Positions 44,318 through 57,944 of a DNA stretch of 64,000 nucleotides are shown piece by piece (the first letter of the stretch is position 1; every line of letters begins with the position of its first letter). Source of the stretch: Vitellaria paradoxa (lineage: Eukaryota; Streptophyta; Magnoliopsida; Ericales; Sapotaceae). Under the pieces are notes generated by a model. The model was not told the DNA's origin and searched no databases. It saw only the letters and a program-made list of their open reading frames with translations. The stretch spans positions 47,048,034 through 47,112,033 of the forward strand of contig CM034233.1 in assembly GCA_019916065.1 (NCBI GenBank). Direction: 5' to 3'. Both the position numbers and the translations under genes were made by a program.

Positions 44318-47300
44318 ATTAAAACTGATTTCATTTTAAAATAAATAATTAATTTAATTTGATAAATAAAATTTTATATTTAAAATATATTTTGAATTTA
44401 AGAACTGAATTGATTTGATTTTAGTAAAATATCAAGTTTTATCATGTGAATAGGAAGTAAAAATATGGTAAATATGATATAAGAGGATAAATATATTTAC
44501 TTGGATTATTTAAGAAAAAATAATAAATTCTTATCAAATCCTACTGTTTTGGATTGAATTTCAAATTTTATAGAAATCTCAAAATTTAAATCATGAAATA
44601 AAATCAAATCCAGCTCATAAAATTTTATTTTAGTCTAAACATAAGAATTGATGAAAATTTTTATCAAATGAAATTAAATCTCATAAAATATACCATTTTA
44701 AATAAAGTGTAGAGTACAAAAATTATTTCCACCCCCAGCTTAGGGAAGCAAACATTGAAGTCTGCTGTTAGTGTCTGGCAATTTCTATCTCATACCTCGA
44801 ATTAAAGTTCCCCGACCGATATCGAATTGTTACGAACATGGTTAACACCAAACACAATGTATCTCCCAACACCTATTTTGACCTTCTGAATTAGATTTTT
44901 TTTTTTTTCAATATTTCTCTTGTTTATATACTAATTTTTATTTTATTAAGTTTTAGTTAAAACTCTAAATAAAAAAAAAATACGTAAAATGATAACACAA
45001 CAAGTATTACTCTTTTATCTTACCTGAACAATAAGTCTCATTTTTTGTTATTAAAAGGAAAACAAAATCATCCTTACAAATGTTCTCGAGCAAAATAATT
45101 TATTTTTCAAAAGAAAAATTAAAAAGACATAGAATAAAAAGAAAAAAAATAAAAATGAGAGTGGGCCGACCTGAGTTGGTCCTATATTATTTGGCCCCCT
45201 CAATTGCTCGAGATCAAGTCTTAATGTCCCTCCTCCAAAAATATATCTAAATAAATTTATTCCCGTTTATACTTCGGTTCCTTTTTGATCTCTCAAAATT
45301 TTCAAAAATCTTTACAAATATCAAAATTTGTATAAATTTGTATAAATTTTTATAAGTTTCTATAAATTTCAATAAATCTCTACAAATCCTAATAATAATC
45401 TCTACAAATCTTAATAAAAATTTTTATAAATTCTAATAAATCTCTAAAATTTTCAATACCAAAATCCTCTGTCAGAATCCGTTGGAATGGACCGTTCGAA
45501 CAAATTTTCACTGTTCATTTTTATTTTTACTTTTTTTTTTTTTTTGATTTGTTGACTATGCTTTAAACATCAAAAAATTTACCAAATCACATTTTATTGC
45601 AATCTTTAGAACTCTAAACCGCCCCTTAAAAAAACAGAAGATATTTACTCTCTCGAAGCATGGATGTGTGTTTACGCCTAAGACGTAATGCTATATATAG
45701 CAAGCATACGAGAACGTATGGAAACTCAAGAAATGCTTAACAGGTAGAAAATTTTGAAAAATGAATCTTGGCAATTTCAGTAGCCATAAGAGAACATTAA
45801 AGTTAAATTTTGAAAGAGAAGTTATATAAATCACACACTCCCGACTCTACTTTAATGGCACATTTTAAGGAATGAATAATTGTCCAATAAGATGGCTATA
45901 AAAGGTTAACTGCCCAATGAAATGGCAATAAAAAGCTACTCAATACATAGAAGTCCCCATAAATTCACCCACACACTTAGATATTTCCTTTTTCTGAACA
46001 CCGGAATCATTTTGACTTAATTAATTACTTTGTTACTTGCTCTTTAATTGTACTTCTAATCAACGATGTCAATTGATCGATGCCTATTTGAATGTTAATA
46101 AACTTAGTTTATTGTACTTCAATTTGTATTTGATCTCTATATGTTATCAAAGAGTAATAGACTTAATTTGTTCTACTATATTAAAAATTAATAAACTTTG
46201 TTTGTTCTACTTTGATTTGTGATAATCTTGTCCACTTATTGATTTGAACCACACATATATAATTAACTTTGTCTACGTATCAAATAGTCATATCGGAACC
46301 AATCTTGAATCGAGTAAGGGATATTTACTTTATATTAGTAACAATTTTTACCATGCCATGCAAGATGCTCTGATTAACTTGGATAGTATAGATGACACAA
46401 GTTTAGTAATAAGAAGTACTGTTAGAACTGTCTACCATGTTAACCAAAAAAACAATGCTCAAGCTTGTAGAGTACAAAAAATCAGAGGTAATGGCTAGAG
46501 AGGGTCCCAACCAGAAAACACTCCAACGGTAAAGTCATAAAAGGTTTAAGAAAATTGTAAAGGAAAAAGATGCAAATAGTCAACAATAGTAGGTGTACCT
46601 GAATTTTGGGCTTAGTCTTATATTTATAGTATAATAGAATAAATAAATAAATAAATGTGTAAATAATTGAATCGTAATGATTTTGTATCTTATATGTATA
46701 TACTAAAGTATATGGAGGTTTACTTTTTCTTAAATGTCTTTCGTTCCACTTTTAATGCTTTCCACTTTGTATTAAATTCACCTAGGAGGAATAAACATCA
46801 TAATAGACAGAATACAACTTTGAGGAGTGTCCAAATATCAGATCTGTTTGCCACTTGTAAATAAATGAATTAACTAGGCTAACTATGAAGCAATATATTT
46901 AGTTCATTTACTACCATTTTATATTTATGGTTAGAATCACACCAATCTAATAGTAGGATCCAACTGCAGCAATTTACTGATTACTAAATCAATGCCAAGC
47001 ATATTTCTATTGTGCTCGAGATAGTGCCACGTGTATCGTCCTATTGTGTTGGAGGAGGACTCCACGTGTCCCTAGTTATTTTTGTACTAACATTATGCCC
47101 CCACTTTGATCGAGATAATTTATTACCCGAGCAAAGTATAGTGTCTGAGACAATACCTGACTTATCTATACAAAGTCTTTTCATATCCTCGACCACAATT
47201 TCACTTTTGACATACTTCCTTCTGGTTGATCACTTTTTCAGCCCATTTAAAGTTCTAGCAATATTTAAACCATTAGGTTCCTTTTCAGAAATGTGAACTT

Positions 47301-49396
47301 GATGTTTAAAAACTTCTTTTCCATTTTCTCCAACACATAAGAATCTTCTGTTACTATTATTAGCTATTTCTAATTTGTTTGTCCTTAAAGGACCTCACTC
47401 ACATGCTTAGATTTGGCCTTAAATAATCTTAATAATGCCCAACTGTGGCTTTAAGACGTATTAAATTTGGCCTAATTTTCTACATTTATGATCTCTTGGC
47501 TTGGAAATAACTTTCAATAGCTTTAGGAGTACATAGGTAAGAGAAATAAAATTATAGGGTTAAGTTCACAATTCTTACTAAAGATATAGGGTTAAAACTA
47601 AATTTTCTTTTCTTTTTAAAGTCATATAAATCACCAAGGGAGGTAAGTAAACATTATCTTAAACCTGAAGAGGTGTAGGTGTCATATATCCAAAATACTA
47701 ATATTAATAAAATGTAAACTAATTTTATATTTTGAAATTAACTTTAAAACTAGAAATTGTATAGCTTATATCCTGAGTTAGAAGGAGCCTTCTAGAAATT
47801 CTCAAAGACTATAGGAGAATTTGTTTAAAAAAAAAAGAAAAAATCCAACAATTTACAAAAAAAAAAAAAAAAAAAGAAAAAGAAAAAAAGAAACAATTTT
47901 AACCCAACAATTTTTCTTTCTAGGGCCAAAAATAGTTTAGCCTAATTATTTTTCTTCTAACAATTTCAACAATTAACTCTTTTAAAAATCAGAAAAATTG
48001 GGACAAAAAAACCTATGCATCCTGTGTTCAGCTAATCACATTTACATGTAATATATAATTCGTATACAATATGCAATATACACATTTGCATATAATATTC
48101 TCTCTATGTATGTATATTCTATTTATGTATACGTATGGTAGTGTTTGGATGACCCCAAAAAAAAAAGAAAAAAAAAAAAGAAAAAATTGGTGTAAAAGTA
48201 ACACGTGAAGAAATTTTATTAGAGGAAGTTAAAAAAAATTAATAATTTTTGTAATTTTTTGTAATTTTTAATGAAAATTGATAAACCAAACATCCCCTAT
48301 ATATGTGTATATACAACGGAGAGAGGAGTAAGAGAAAGGAAGCCTTACCTTGTATTCAGTGTATGTGTGCTCGATAAGTGGGGATGGAACCCTCGTAAGT
48401 GGATTTAAGGAATGGGGGTGAGGGAAGGCTCATTGGTGAAGTGGGCTATCCTCGCTGTTGCAACAGTTTAACAAAAAAATGAAAAATAAAGTGAATGGAG
48501 GAAAGATTTTTTATTAAAAATTATAAGCATATTGAAAACATTCTTTGAGATGGTACTTTTAAAAAATAACTTTTAAAATAGTATTTTTTTGAAAGGATAT
48601 TTTTTAAAAGCACACTTTTTAATCAATAATATTTTTTAAAATACTGAAAAATTATCAACATACAACCAAAATTTGCTCAAAATGTTAGCACAAAAAAAGG
48701 AAAAAAATAAATCTAATTTTAGGCCCTGTGGATCCATATTTAAGCAACATGCAATCACAATAACTAAAAATGTCTGTTACATTCAATATTCTGGGAGAAT
48801 GATTCGGCATTTGGACTGGAAAAATAGGAAGTTTGTCGACGATTGCATGATGTTTTTGGATTCATAAATTATAATAACTAAAAGTGTGGGAATATATTTT
48901 TAGTGGGCCCACTAGGCAATTAATTGGTGATGAGACGTGCTGTAGGTAGATTGAGGAGACAGGTACACGTAATTAGTAGGTTATAATAATTTCATAGTAC
49001 TTAATTATATCATCCCATGCGCCATTATTCTTTTGTATTTGACCAATTCTTTGTTTAATTGATAAAGATAAAATAATTAAAAATAAAATTATTTTTACAA
49101 CATTTTATTCATAAGAAATTGTGAATAATTAAAAATATTAATTAAAAAATTCATTAACATTTGATTAGAGTTAAAGTTTGATCAATGTAATACCATATTA
49201 TTTAGGTAAATTACACTTATTAAATCTTAATATTTGAATAATTATATTACCATCTCTCAGCATTTAAAATATTATTAACGTTGACGCCATTTCATTAAAT
49301 TAATTATTAATACTTAGCAAAAAATGTCAAAACTAACCAAAAAAATTTAAGTATTTTTTCTATTATACCCTTCTTCTCATATTTTTATCAGTTTTA
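44318..49396. other. AT-rich intergenic DNA with scattered transposon-like patches
   Basis: No convincing gene. Visible items are poly-A and poly-T runs (45530-45545, 47858-47890), and a promoter-like patch at about 45875-45915 (ccaataagatggctataaaagg, followed by a diverged repeat cccaatgaaatggcaataaaaag). At about 46490-47130 there is a stretch of mixed composition containing tagagagggtcccaaccag, two CACGTG boxes (47028-47033 and 47063-47068) and atgcccccactttgatcgag, which looks like part of a repeat family I cannot name. Open frames of 60-95 codons at 46037-46498, 46667-46864 and 47012-47296 match no known family. Confidence 0.6.
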
Positions 49397-49881
49397 TGTT
49401 AGCATTTTCTCTAAATCGAGTATACATTAATTGTATTTTAGTTTTAATAAAACAGGTTTAACCTAAGTTTAAAGTTAAGATATACACAATAGACCCAATA
49501 AAAAAGTGATCCATATAAACTGAATTCTGTACACCTATCAGATATAATAATTATGTGGTTAGACGGTTAATATAGTGTGAGCCTAAGGAGCCTATTATAA
49601 CCCTTTTATGGAAGAACCCAGTGAGATTAGGGTTTACCATACATATATGGTTAGGATCCCTTCTCTATCCTAGACAGACCGTGTTTTTATCCATGAAAAA
49701 GCCATCATACGGACCTAGGGTATAAAGAAGAAGATCCATAATTGCCAAGGTTGATTTCAATCTTAAATACTTGTTCCATTCGCATTTAAGGATCATGGAA
49801 CAAGCAGGTATGCTTCCGCATTATTGAATATACATTTTTTATATTCCTAAATTTATATACAAGTTTATTACAAATCTTCCA
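49397..49881 (+). repeat. Copia 5' LTR
   Basis: 485 bp, TG...CA. It shares with the 3' LTR tgttagcattttct, gttttaataaaac, the string tcccttctctatcctagac and the end tcgcatttaaggatcatgga...ttccta. Confidence 0.9.
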
Positions 49882-49883
49882 TG

Positions 49884-49894
49884 TGGTATCAGAG
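49884..49894 (+). other. Copia primer-binding site (initiator Met tRNA type)
   Basis: TGGTATCAGAG, two bases after the 5' LTR, matches the plant consensus TGGTATCAGAGC, complementary to the 3' end of tRNA-iMet. Confidence 0.88.
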
Positions 49895-51470
49895 TCATTG
49901 TATATATGAATTAGGGACTCATAACCGATTAATTAATATATTCACTAATGTTTTTTCAAGTTTAAACTCTTGATCTTGAATGATTTAATCCAAAAAATTA
50001 GTAAACCTTTTCTAAAAACAAATCAAGGACTTTTGTTCCTCTCGAAATAAGGAAAATTTTTGTATATAGCATACAATTTAACTTGAATTGTGGTTGGAAA
50101 AAAGTCTATGTGAAGTTTGCCCTGTACCATAATTTGGATTCATATAAAAATGATAAAAACCTATTATTTTATGCATGATAATTAAATTAAATTACATATT
50201 AATGATCTTGGGATAATATCAACTTGTTCATATAAATTTTATGAATTAAAAGTTCGAGTTTGAAAACCCTAGCCACCATGCCATCGCATTATATATATAG
50301 CACTCTGCGCTATATAAATTAGTAGTTCTTTTGCAGTCGTCTAATTGATTTTAAAGGTATTTGTTTGCAATTTTGTGGGACCTTGGCATGTAGAGATTTG
50401 TGACTTAGAAGCACTTTCCGTTTTGCTTCTTAGCTATAACAGCCCCCCCAGAAAAAAAAATAAATAAAAATAAAAAGATCCTTCAGTCATTCCTTCCACA
50501 GACATTAGGTTTTGGGAATTACTTTAATGGATCCAACTTTTGGGAATTACAATAAAATGGGTCGTGCTCGACTTGGCTTAGTTGAGAAGATGACTTGCTA
50601 GCTTGTTTCTGTTGTAACCCAACCAGAGACTTTCAGTTTAATTTAAATTATTTTTTTTTTAATTAGCGGCCTAACATAGCCATGTAATGAAGCAAATAGT
50701 CACCAGGACACATTGTATTCAAATTTAAGGCGTCCAAGATATATATGTATATATACAGACACAATAAATTTGAAAACATGATGGTGGCATACTAGCTTAC
50801 TACTATTAACTTTAATCAATCTACTCAACTATGAGTAACATCATTAATTATATATTAATTTAAATTACTAATTAAATAATTTTAAATTAACATACTGGTA
50901 TGTTAATTCCTTTAATTAAGGTTAAATAGAATACAATCTTTTCTTGGGATTCCAAACATATTTTTATAATTTTGGACCTTGTTTAGTACTTATTTTAGCC
51001 TATTTTGTGCTTACTTTTTGCGTTTTCTTGAAAGTCATGTGCATTTTCTTAATAATTTTTCTTGGGCAACATGTTTTCAACATTTTGAACACCTGATATG
51101 AATAAATTATTATAATACTTAAGGATTCGCTTTAGGCTTGTTTTAAGCAATTTTATGCAATTTTTTGAAAACCGTGCATAAGTTTTGGGTGATTTTCTAA
51201 GGATAACTATTTTTTTTAACCTAATGAACATTTAGGTTATGAGTGCTCTCATTTGATGCTCTTTTATAAATTGTACTTTGTTAGGAACTAGCCCTAAAGT
51301 GCCTAAAATGTTATTTTATGTGAATTTTCTGCAACGATTTTTTTTTTTTTTAGTATGGCTTTGGCAACATATATTTATGAGATCACTGGATGTATTTAAA
51401 TATGTAAATATTTATAAGGAAGTAATTGCGTGTATATCCCTCTGATACAAGAATCCTAAAAACAACAAAG

Positions 51471-52320
51471 GGCAATTTAAAAAAAATGTCATATTAACAA
51501 TTTATGGATTAATATAAGTTTTACTATCCAAAAGAGTACATTTATTGAAATCTAATTTCTTTTATATGGTACATTACTATGTCCATTGTGCTATTACATG
51601 CAATACTTGCCCAATGTGCTGTAATGACAAGGATGTTATTCGGCAACTGATTCGAGTGTTTGGTTTTATTTTATTTTTGAAAAGTTAGTCTGCCCAAAGG
51701 GGACTATTTTTCAAATATTTAGGCATTCTAATCGGTGGTTGCTGAAGAGACCTCGTAGCATGTTACACTCTCTGCCCAAACGGGAGACGATAATGATGCA
51801 ATGAGTAACCTCTATTATTTATACTTATGGTAAATTGATGCCCTCTAATTTGCTAATATATTGTCCTTTTATTGCCAAAATTTACAATTATGGGCAATTT
51901 ACATATAATTATGTCATGATGAAAAAAATTTTTTGGTTAATACTAGTGTTACTGCCCAAAGAGGTACACTTGTTGATTTCTTTTTTGTTGCATATTTGTA
52001 CATGACAAAAAGTCATCGTATTATTAGATATAATAACCTACGCAAAAAGGATTGTTGTATATAATAATGACATGGTTGATATTCAATGACTAATCAGAGA
52101 ATATTCAGGTTAGAAGGGTTTGTCTGTCCAAAGAGAATTGACTTCTCTAATATTGGCATTTTCATTGATAGTTCGTTGCGAGGACCTCATAACATGTGCA
52201 CTCTCAACTTAAAGGGAAGATGGCAATGATGCGCCAAATTATCCCTTACAAGTTATACTTGGTTGACTTTAAAGCATATTTTTGAATTTTTTATTACCCA
52301 TGAACGCTAATTATTATTTT
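51471..52320 (+). repeat. Imperfect ~423-bp tandem duplication inside the copia element
   Basis: The first unit starts gggcaatttaaaaaaaatgtcat (about 51471) and the second gggcaatttacatataattatgtcat (about 51894). Both then carry a 'tact.ccaaag.g.tacat/ctt' phrase, a 'gtttgg..ttgtctg.ccaaag' phrase and 'gcgaggacctc/gagacctc...catgt...actctc'. The sequence is AT-rich and not open. Repeats of this type occur upstream of pol in some plant copia elements, but I cannot place it in gag. Confidence 0.6.
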
Positions 52321-52439
52321 AATACTTATCACAAAATTCTCAAATTATTAGGCATGGTGTTTTAAATAATGACCTATATAAGCTAAATCTATTCTATAAT
52401 TTTGAGCATGCTTTTTTTTTTTTTTTGGGTTCATATTGA

Positions 52440-54840
52440 CAATAGTGAGTCTGAAAAACCTAAAAGTCAAAGATAAATTCTTTTTTATTATGGCATAAAA
52501 GCTTATAAAAAATGATATTTTAATATCACTTGATTTTGGAGACTTAGACACTTTGTTGACTGTATCCATGGTAGATTGACTAAAATGATCAAAATTATGA
52601 GGTCTGACCATAAGGGTGAGTATTATGGTAGACATGATATTACATGACAATATGTTGGACCATTTGCCAAATAATTACAAGAATGTGAGATTGTTGCCTA
52701 ATATATCATGCTTAATAGTGTTCAATAGAATGGTATAGCCGAAATGCATAACTGCACTCTTAAAGACATGATGGGGAGTATAATAAGTAGAGTGTAACTT
52801 ACCTTTATTCTTTAGGGTGATGCTATAAAATCTGCCTCAAATTTTTTTTAATAGAGTTCCATCAAGCCTATTTCTAAAACACCTTTTGAGTTGTGGGTCG
52901 ATAGAAAGTTTAACCTTAACCATCTTCATATTTGCGATTGTCCCACAAATGTTAGGATATATAACCTTTCTGAAAGAAAAACCAAATCTAGAACCACCTC
53001 TTGTTTCTTTATTAGGTGTCCAGATCGTTTTAAGGGGTACAGCAAGTTCTATTGTCCTACATTGGGTGCTAGAATTGTTGAGTTCTAGATAGCTAATTTT
53101 TTTTGTTCTTTTTGGTTTGATAAAACTAATTTAAACTTTTCATAGCAAGATTAATGAGGATTGGCGTAGCGAGATGATGTATTTTTCATTGCTCAAAATC
53201 TAGACCTTTGTTTTATCTATGCCTATGAAGGAAAATGATTATGAGCAATTGGGGATTAGTGATACCATTTCTATTAATGCTCATGACCTTGTTGTAGTAG
53301 ATCCTATTTCTATTGATGCTCCTAATCTTATGCTAGAGATATCTGTGAAAATATTCTCAAATTAGTTCTTTATACATCTCGGTAAATGTGATTATTATGT
53401 AGGTCTTATGGTTGACCTAGTGACTTATGGTTGGTTTATATCAAGTTCTCAGTCTAGTATGTGGGTGGATGCTATGGCAGATGGGATGGGGCCTACAATA
53501 TATAATAGTGTGTGGTAGCTGGCTAATCTTTCATTCGACTATAAGCCTTTTGAGTGCAAATGGGCATTGACTATAATTAGACCCTTTTGTTAGTTTTATC
53601 TAAGGATTCATTCTGAACTATCATGGTTCTAATGGTTCATTATGATTTAGAGTTTTATCAGATCTGTGTTAATACTACTTTTTTGAATTGTGCTTAAATC
53701 AAAAAATTTATATGGTGCAACTTAAGGGTTTCAAAGAAGAAGGTAAGGAACATATGGTATGTAAATTGAAAAAACCTATTCATAGTTTGAAACAAGCGTT
53801 GCACCAATGGTACCTAAAAGTTTTTGATGAGATTATCACTTCTATAGGTTTTTTAAACAATAAGGTTAACTAGTGGATATATCTCTAGGTCAATGGGAGG
53901 AAATTAAGCTCCTTATTCTTTAGGTTGATGATATCCTGCTTGTGAGCAGCAATCTAAGTATGCTATTGTCTAATACTTTTGATATAGAAGACATTAGAGA
54001 AATCTCATTTGTTTTGAGCATTGAGATTATCTATGATAGATCTCATAGTATGCTCGGGTTTTCTAAAAATATATATATGTATATAGCAACCTCGTACTTG
54101 AGAGGTTTAAAATGTAGAATTGTAGACTTGGTGGTGTTTCTATTACCAAGGGTGAAAAATTCAGTAAGAGCCAGAATCTTAAGAATGATTTTGAAGTGAA
54201 ATCCATGCACGATATACTTAATGCTAGTGCAGTTTGTAATCTTATCTATGCAAAGACATGTACCTGGCTAGATATAGCTTTTACTACAGGTGTTCTTAGG
54301 AGATATCTCTTGAAACCTAGAATGGATCATTAGGTAGTTGCAAAAAAAGTTATGATATATTTGTAGATAACCAAAGATTACATGCTTGTTTATAGAAAAG
54401 TTGATGATTTTAAAGTTATTAGTTATTTAGATTCAGATTTTGCTGGATATGTGAATAATATAAAGTTTACTTCATGACACATATTCATGTTAGTTGGGGG
54501 AGCTATTTCATGAAAGAGTGTCAAGAAAACTATTATAGCTTTTCGACTATGTATACTAAGTTTGTAGCTTGTTTAGGGGTTGCCACCTAGGTTGTTTTAG
54601 CAGTGAAATCTCATTTCAAAACTTAAAGTGATTGGTTTCATTGCTAGACCACTAAAGATTTTTTGTAATAATAATACGTCTATTTTCTTTTTCTAAGAAC
54701 AACAAAACTTCTAGTGGGTCTAAGCACATTGAGTTCAAGTATTTGTCAAGTTAGATATTTTGTGAGGAAAAGTGACATCATCATTGAGCATATTGATACA
54801 GAATAGATGATGGCAATCCCCTTAACCAAGGGACACAGAC
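52440..54840 (+). pseudogene. Copia pol remnant: integrase - reverse transcriptase - RNase H
   Basis: The integrase core is visible from about 52560: RSDHKGEYYG (catalytic Asp context), GPFAK.LQECEIVA.YIMLNSVQ and NGIAEMHNCTLKDMMGS, with the C-terminal part at 52886-53092 (TPFELWVDRKFNLNHLHICDCPTNVRIYN and KGYSKFYCP). The RT begins near 53700 (IYMVQLKGFKEEGKEHMVCKLKKPIHSLKQA) and has a VDDILLVSSN active-site box near 53925. RNase H-like sequence (DSDFAGYVNNIKFTS, then AFSTMYTKFVACLGVAT) follows at 54430-54600, and SGSKHIEFKY near 54712. Stops and frameshifts occur throughout. The order IN before RT is diagnostic of Ty1/copia. Confidence 0.88.
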
Positions 54841-55559
54841 CTGTTATTTTAATAAGCATGTTTCTAACATGAGTATTATTAGGACTTTTGGTGTACTTGG
54901 TTACTGAGAGTTGTTTTCCTTATATTATGTGATAGTTATTATATGTTGAGACCTTTTAATTTATCTATGGTCATTAAAGTTTATAGATGCCTATAGGTAG
55001 TTTTCTTTTTTATACCATTTAGCATGAATATATATGTTCTTGATATTTTATGTCATATATGGATAGATAAGTATTCATGATATGGTTTTAAAGAAAAGTC
55101 TCAAGTTTGGTATACTTGAGCATTCAGAAATATGTCTTGCTTTGTACTGTAAAGTTTTCTCGAGATATATATATGCAAGACATATTAGTTTTTTTAGAAA
55201 CTGTTAAAATTCTCTTACTTGATAAATAAGCATACAGTTAAAGAGAATTTGAGGACCAATAGAGGAGTGGCACATTTATGAGATCACTTAAGGAGTGCTA
55301 TTTCCTACCATACTACCACATAGGATCCATATTAATGAGGAGATTGGTATTTGTGACCATGAGTGATCTTACATTGATTAATAATATAATGATAGTTATG
55401 GTTCGATATTGATTGCCTTATTAGATAGGATTATTTTAGGTGTTATATTTTGACTTTACTTGGTTTTTAAAAATGTGACCAGATACAGATTTTATAATTT
55501 TAACCCGAGTGTTGATTTTTCAAAAGATTTTCAAAATTGTAACTTAATTAATGTTTGCT

Positions 55560-55571
55560 TAAGTGGGAGAA
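55560..55571 (+). other. Copia polypurine tract
   Basis: The purine run aagtgggagaa directly precedes the 3' LTR TG, the expected primer for plus-strand synthesis. Confidence 0.8.
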
Positions 55572-56054
55572 TGTTAGCATTTTCTTTAAATTGAGCATAC
55601 ACATTAATTGAATTTTAGTTTTAATAAAACGAGTTAAACCCAAGTTTAAATTTGAGATATATAGGATAGGCCCAATAAAGAAGTGATTTATATAGACTGG
55701 GCTTCTGTACACCTATTAGATATATTAATTATGTGTTGGACAATTAATAGTGTCAACCTAAGAAGCCTACTATAGGTCTTTTATAGGAAGGCTAAGTGAG
55801 GTTAGGGTTTATCCTATTTATATAGATAGGTCCCTTCTCTATCCTAGACAAATAGTGTTTTTACTCAACAAAAACCATCATATAGACCTATGGCATAGAG
55901 AAAAAGATCTATAGCCGACAAGGTTGATTTCAATCTTAAATACCTTTTCCCTTCGCATTTAAGGATCATGGAACAAATAGGTATGCTTCTGCATTATTGA
56001 ATATATATTTTTTATGTTCCTAAAGTTATATATAAGTTTATTATAGATCTTTCA
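55572..56054 (+). repeat. Copia 3' LTR
   Basis: 483 bp, colinear with 49397-49881, from tgttagcattttcttt to gatctttca, with many substitutions, mostly C/T and G/A. Confidence 0.9.
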
Positions 56055-57944
56055 TTTTCTTCACAAAAATTCACACAATTTTTTTATTTTTACTTATCTT
56101 TATTCATTTTTTGAAACTTTTGTCAAGAAAACTAACGAAGATGTAAGAAAGGGAAAGATAAAGTAGGAAAAGTACCTAACATTTATTTAACTTTAATATT
56201 TTTAGTGAATTTTTAATCTTGGTGATTGCAATAAGAACTGACTGCTCGCCATAGCAGAGTGCTTTGCCCATGCTGCTATCCGCCACCGAAGTGCTCAAGA
56301 GATTCATGCTTGAATGTTGAGATTAGGGGACTCTATCCAATCCATGTGGCGAAATCTATTTGTGGTTGAACAAACTCAATATAAAAAACAAATTATATAT
56401 ATGTATATAAATCTATATATAATTTGTTTTGATATAAGAGATCAGCCCCGAAGCTTGAACGACCCATCCAATTTTTTGTTTAAGGTAAAAAAAAAGTGTA
56501 CCCATTCCCTACTGTATGGGGGTTTGGAGGAAACCATAAAGGTGTGGTTGAAAGATGCAATGTACATCAAAGATTCTCTCTTCAGATTCGTTAAATGGTC
56601 TGCGGTAAGTATATTTTTTAAACGCTGAGGAGTGATAGATATAATTACTCAAATGTTAAGGGAATATAGGTATAATTTACCCTATTATTTAACATACTAA
56701 TAACTAAGATGTACTACATAAACTAACTTTATGATAATTATCATCTATTTAAGTGATGTTAAATGCACAAAATAAACTCGATATTGTACACATTTTCTCT
56801 GTGATATATGTAAGAGGAGTACTACTTAACATTGTCATGGCAATTGTGTCTCAATCTTTTATTTAGTGAGATTTGTACTAATATTCACCTGAATAAATTG
56901 TTAAAATACATTAATTACTTTATTCGCTACCTTGTTAACATTCTAACTATATATATTAATATATAAAGAAAAATTATTTTTTTTTTATATCTCTCTCAAT
57001 TTTGTGCTCCTATCACATTTTCAAATTCTCTAACTATCATTTAATGCTCATTCTTCTTTGAAAGTGAACTTTATTAACTGTTTCTCCTTTAAGAGAGAGA
57101 AATAGAGAGAGAAAGAGTAAATGAGAAATATTAAACTAAAGAAGAAAATGACTTTGAAATTAAAAAATAAAAGTACTATAAAAGAAGAAGGTTAAAGATA
57201 GAAAAAAAAAATAAAATATGAAGAAAAGAAATCACACACGTAGGCATGTGTATTTTGTTGAGCATAAAGATAGATAGGAGATAATATCATACTCTTAGTT
57301 TTTATCGCATTTAATTGTAATATATTTGTTAGAATAATATCTATTATAGAATATCATCTATCATATTGTCTACATTCCATAGGAGAAATTATTTCAATAA
57401 AAAAACTATACCTAAACACAGAACAAAAATTGAAAGTGAAATATTATATATTTTCTTACTCCATATTCCATGAAATAAATGAATAAAGATGGCAAAAATA
57501 TACATCCCAGGTGAGTACTTGCATTACTACCCCCATTCAGGAAGGGTACAAAAATATTCTTAGTAAAAACAAGGGATAAGGATGGAGCTTTTAAGCAATC
57601 CTAAAATGGGTATAAATGAAAATGATAATATATTATGTGTTAATACATTATACCTACATAATAAGGAAGCTCATTAATGCATTATGTATTAGTACATTAA
57701 CATATTATACTTATGTAATAAGAAAGCTTTTAATCTCCACTTCACATCGCACCCCATTTACATATCTATTTAGATATTAACTCATCATGTTTGTATAATA
57801 TAGTATATGTTAATACATTATATTTATATAATAAGGAAGCTCAAGAATTGAATTTGAGATATTTTCAATAATTGGATTTGCTCAATAGACAAGATTACTT
57901 TTTTTTTTTTCAACTCCACTTTGATTATCTTCTTGGTCGCCTCA
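56055..57944. other. AT-rich intergenic DNA, one unexplained exon-like patch
   Basis: Mostly AT-rich with microsatellite-like runs. One patch at about 56430-56600 is GC-richer and open (56314-56628, 104 codons), with the product segment GLEETIKVWLKDAMYIKDSLFRFVKWSA ending near cggtaagtat, a possible splice donor. It could be a captured exon fragment, but I do not recognise it and the surrounding sequence is not gene-like. A purine-rich stretch lies at 57100-57240. A short motif (acattatacctacataataaggaagctc) recurs three times at about 57650-57845. Confidence 0.5.

Larger units (their letters stand above)
49397..56054 (+). mobile_element. Ty1/copia LTR retrotransposon, complete length, decayed
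   Basis: It is bounded by two LTRs (49397-49881 and 55572-56054) that both begin tgttagcattttct and end in CA. A primer-binding site (49884) and a polypurine tract (55560-55571) lie inside. The pol order integrase-RT-RNase H (52440-54840) marks it as Ty1/copia. Flanking bases tttta and ttttc are a possible imperfect 5-bp target duplication. By eye the LTRs differ at roughly 10-15% of sites, so the insertion is old. The interior has many stops. The ~2.5 kb between PBS and integrase carries no recognisable gag and may include further insertions. Confidence 0.9.

Noticed and set aside
45690..45710. Core promoter of a gene (gctatatatagc, and tataaaagg near 45897)
   Set aside because: No open reading frame or transcript-like structure follows, and such words are common in AT-rich DNA.
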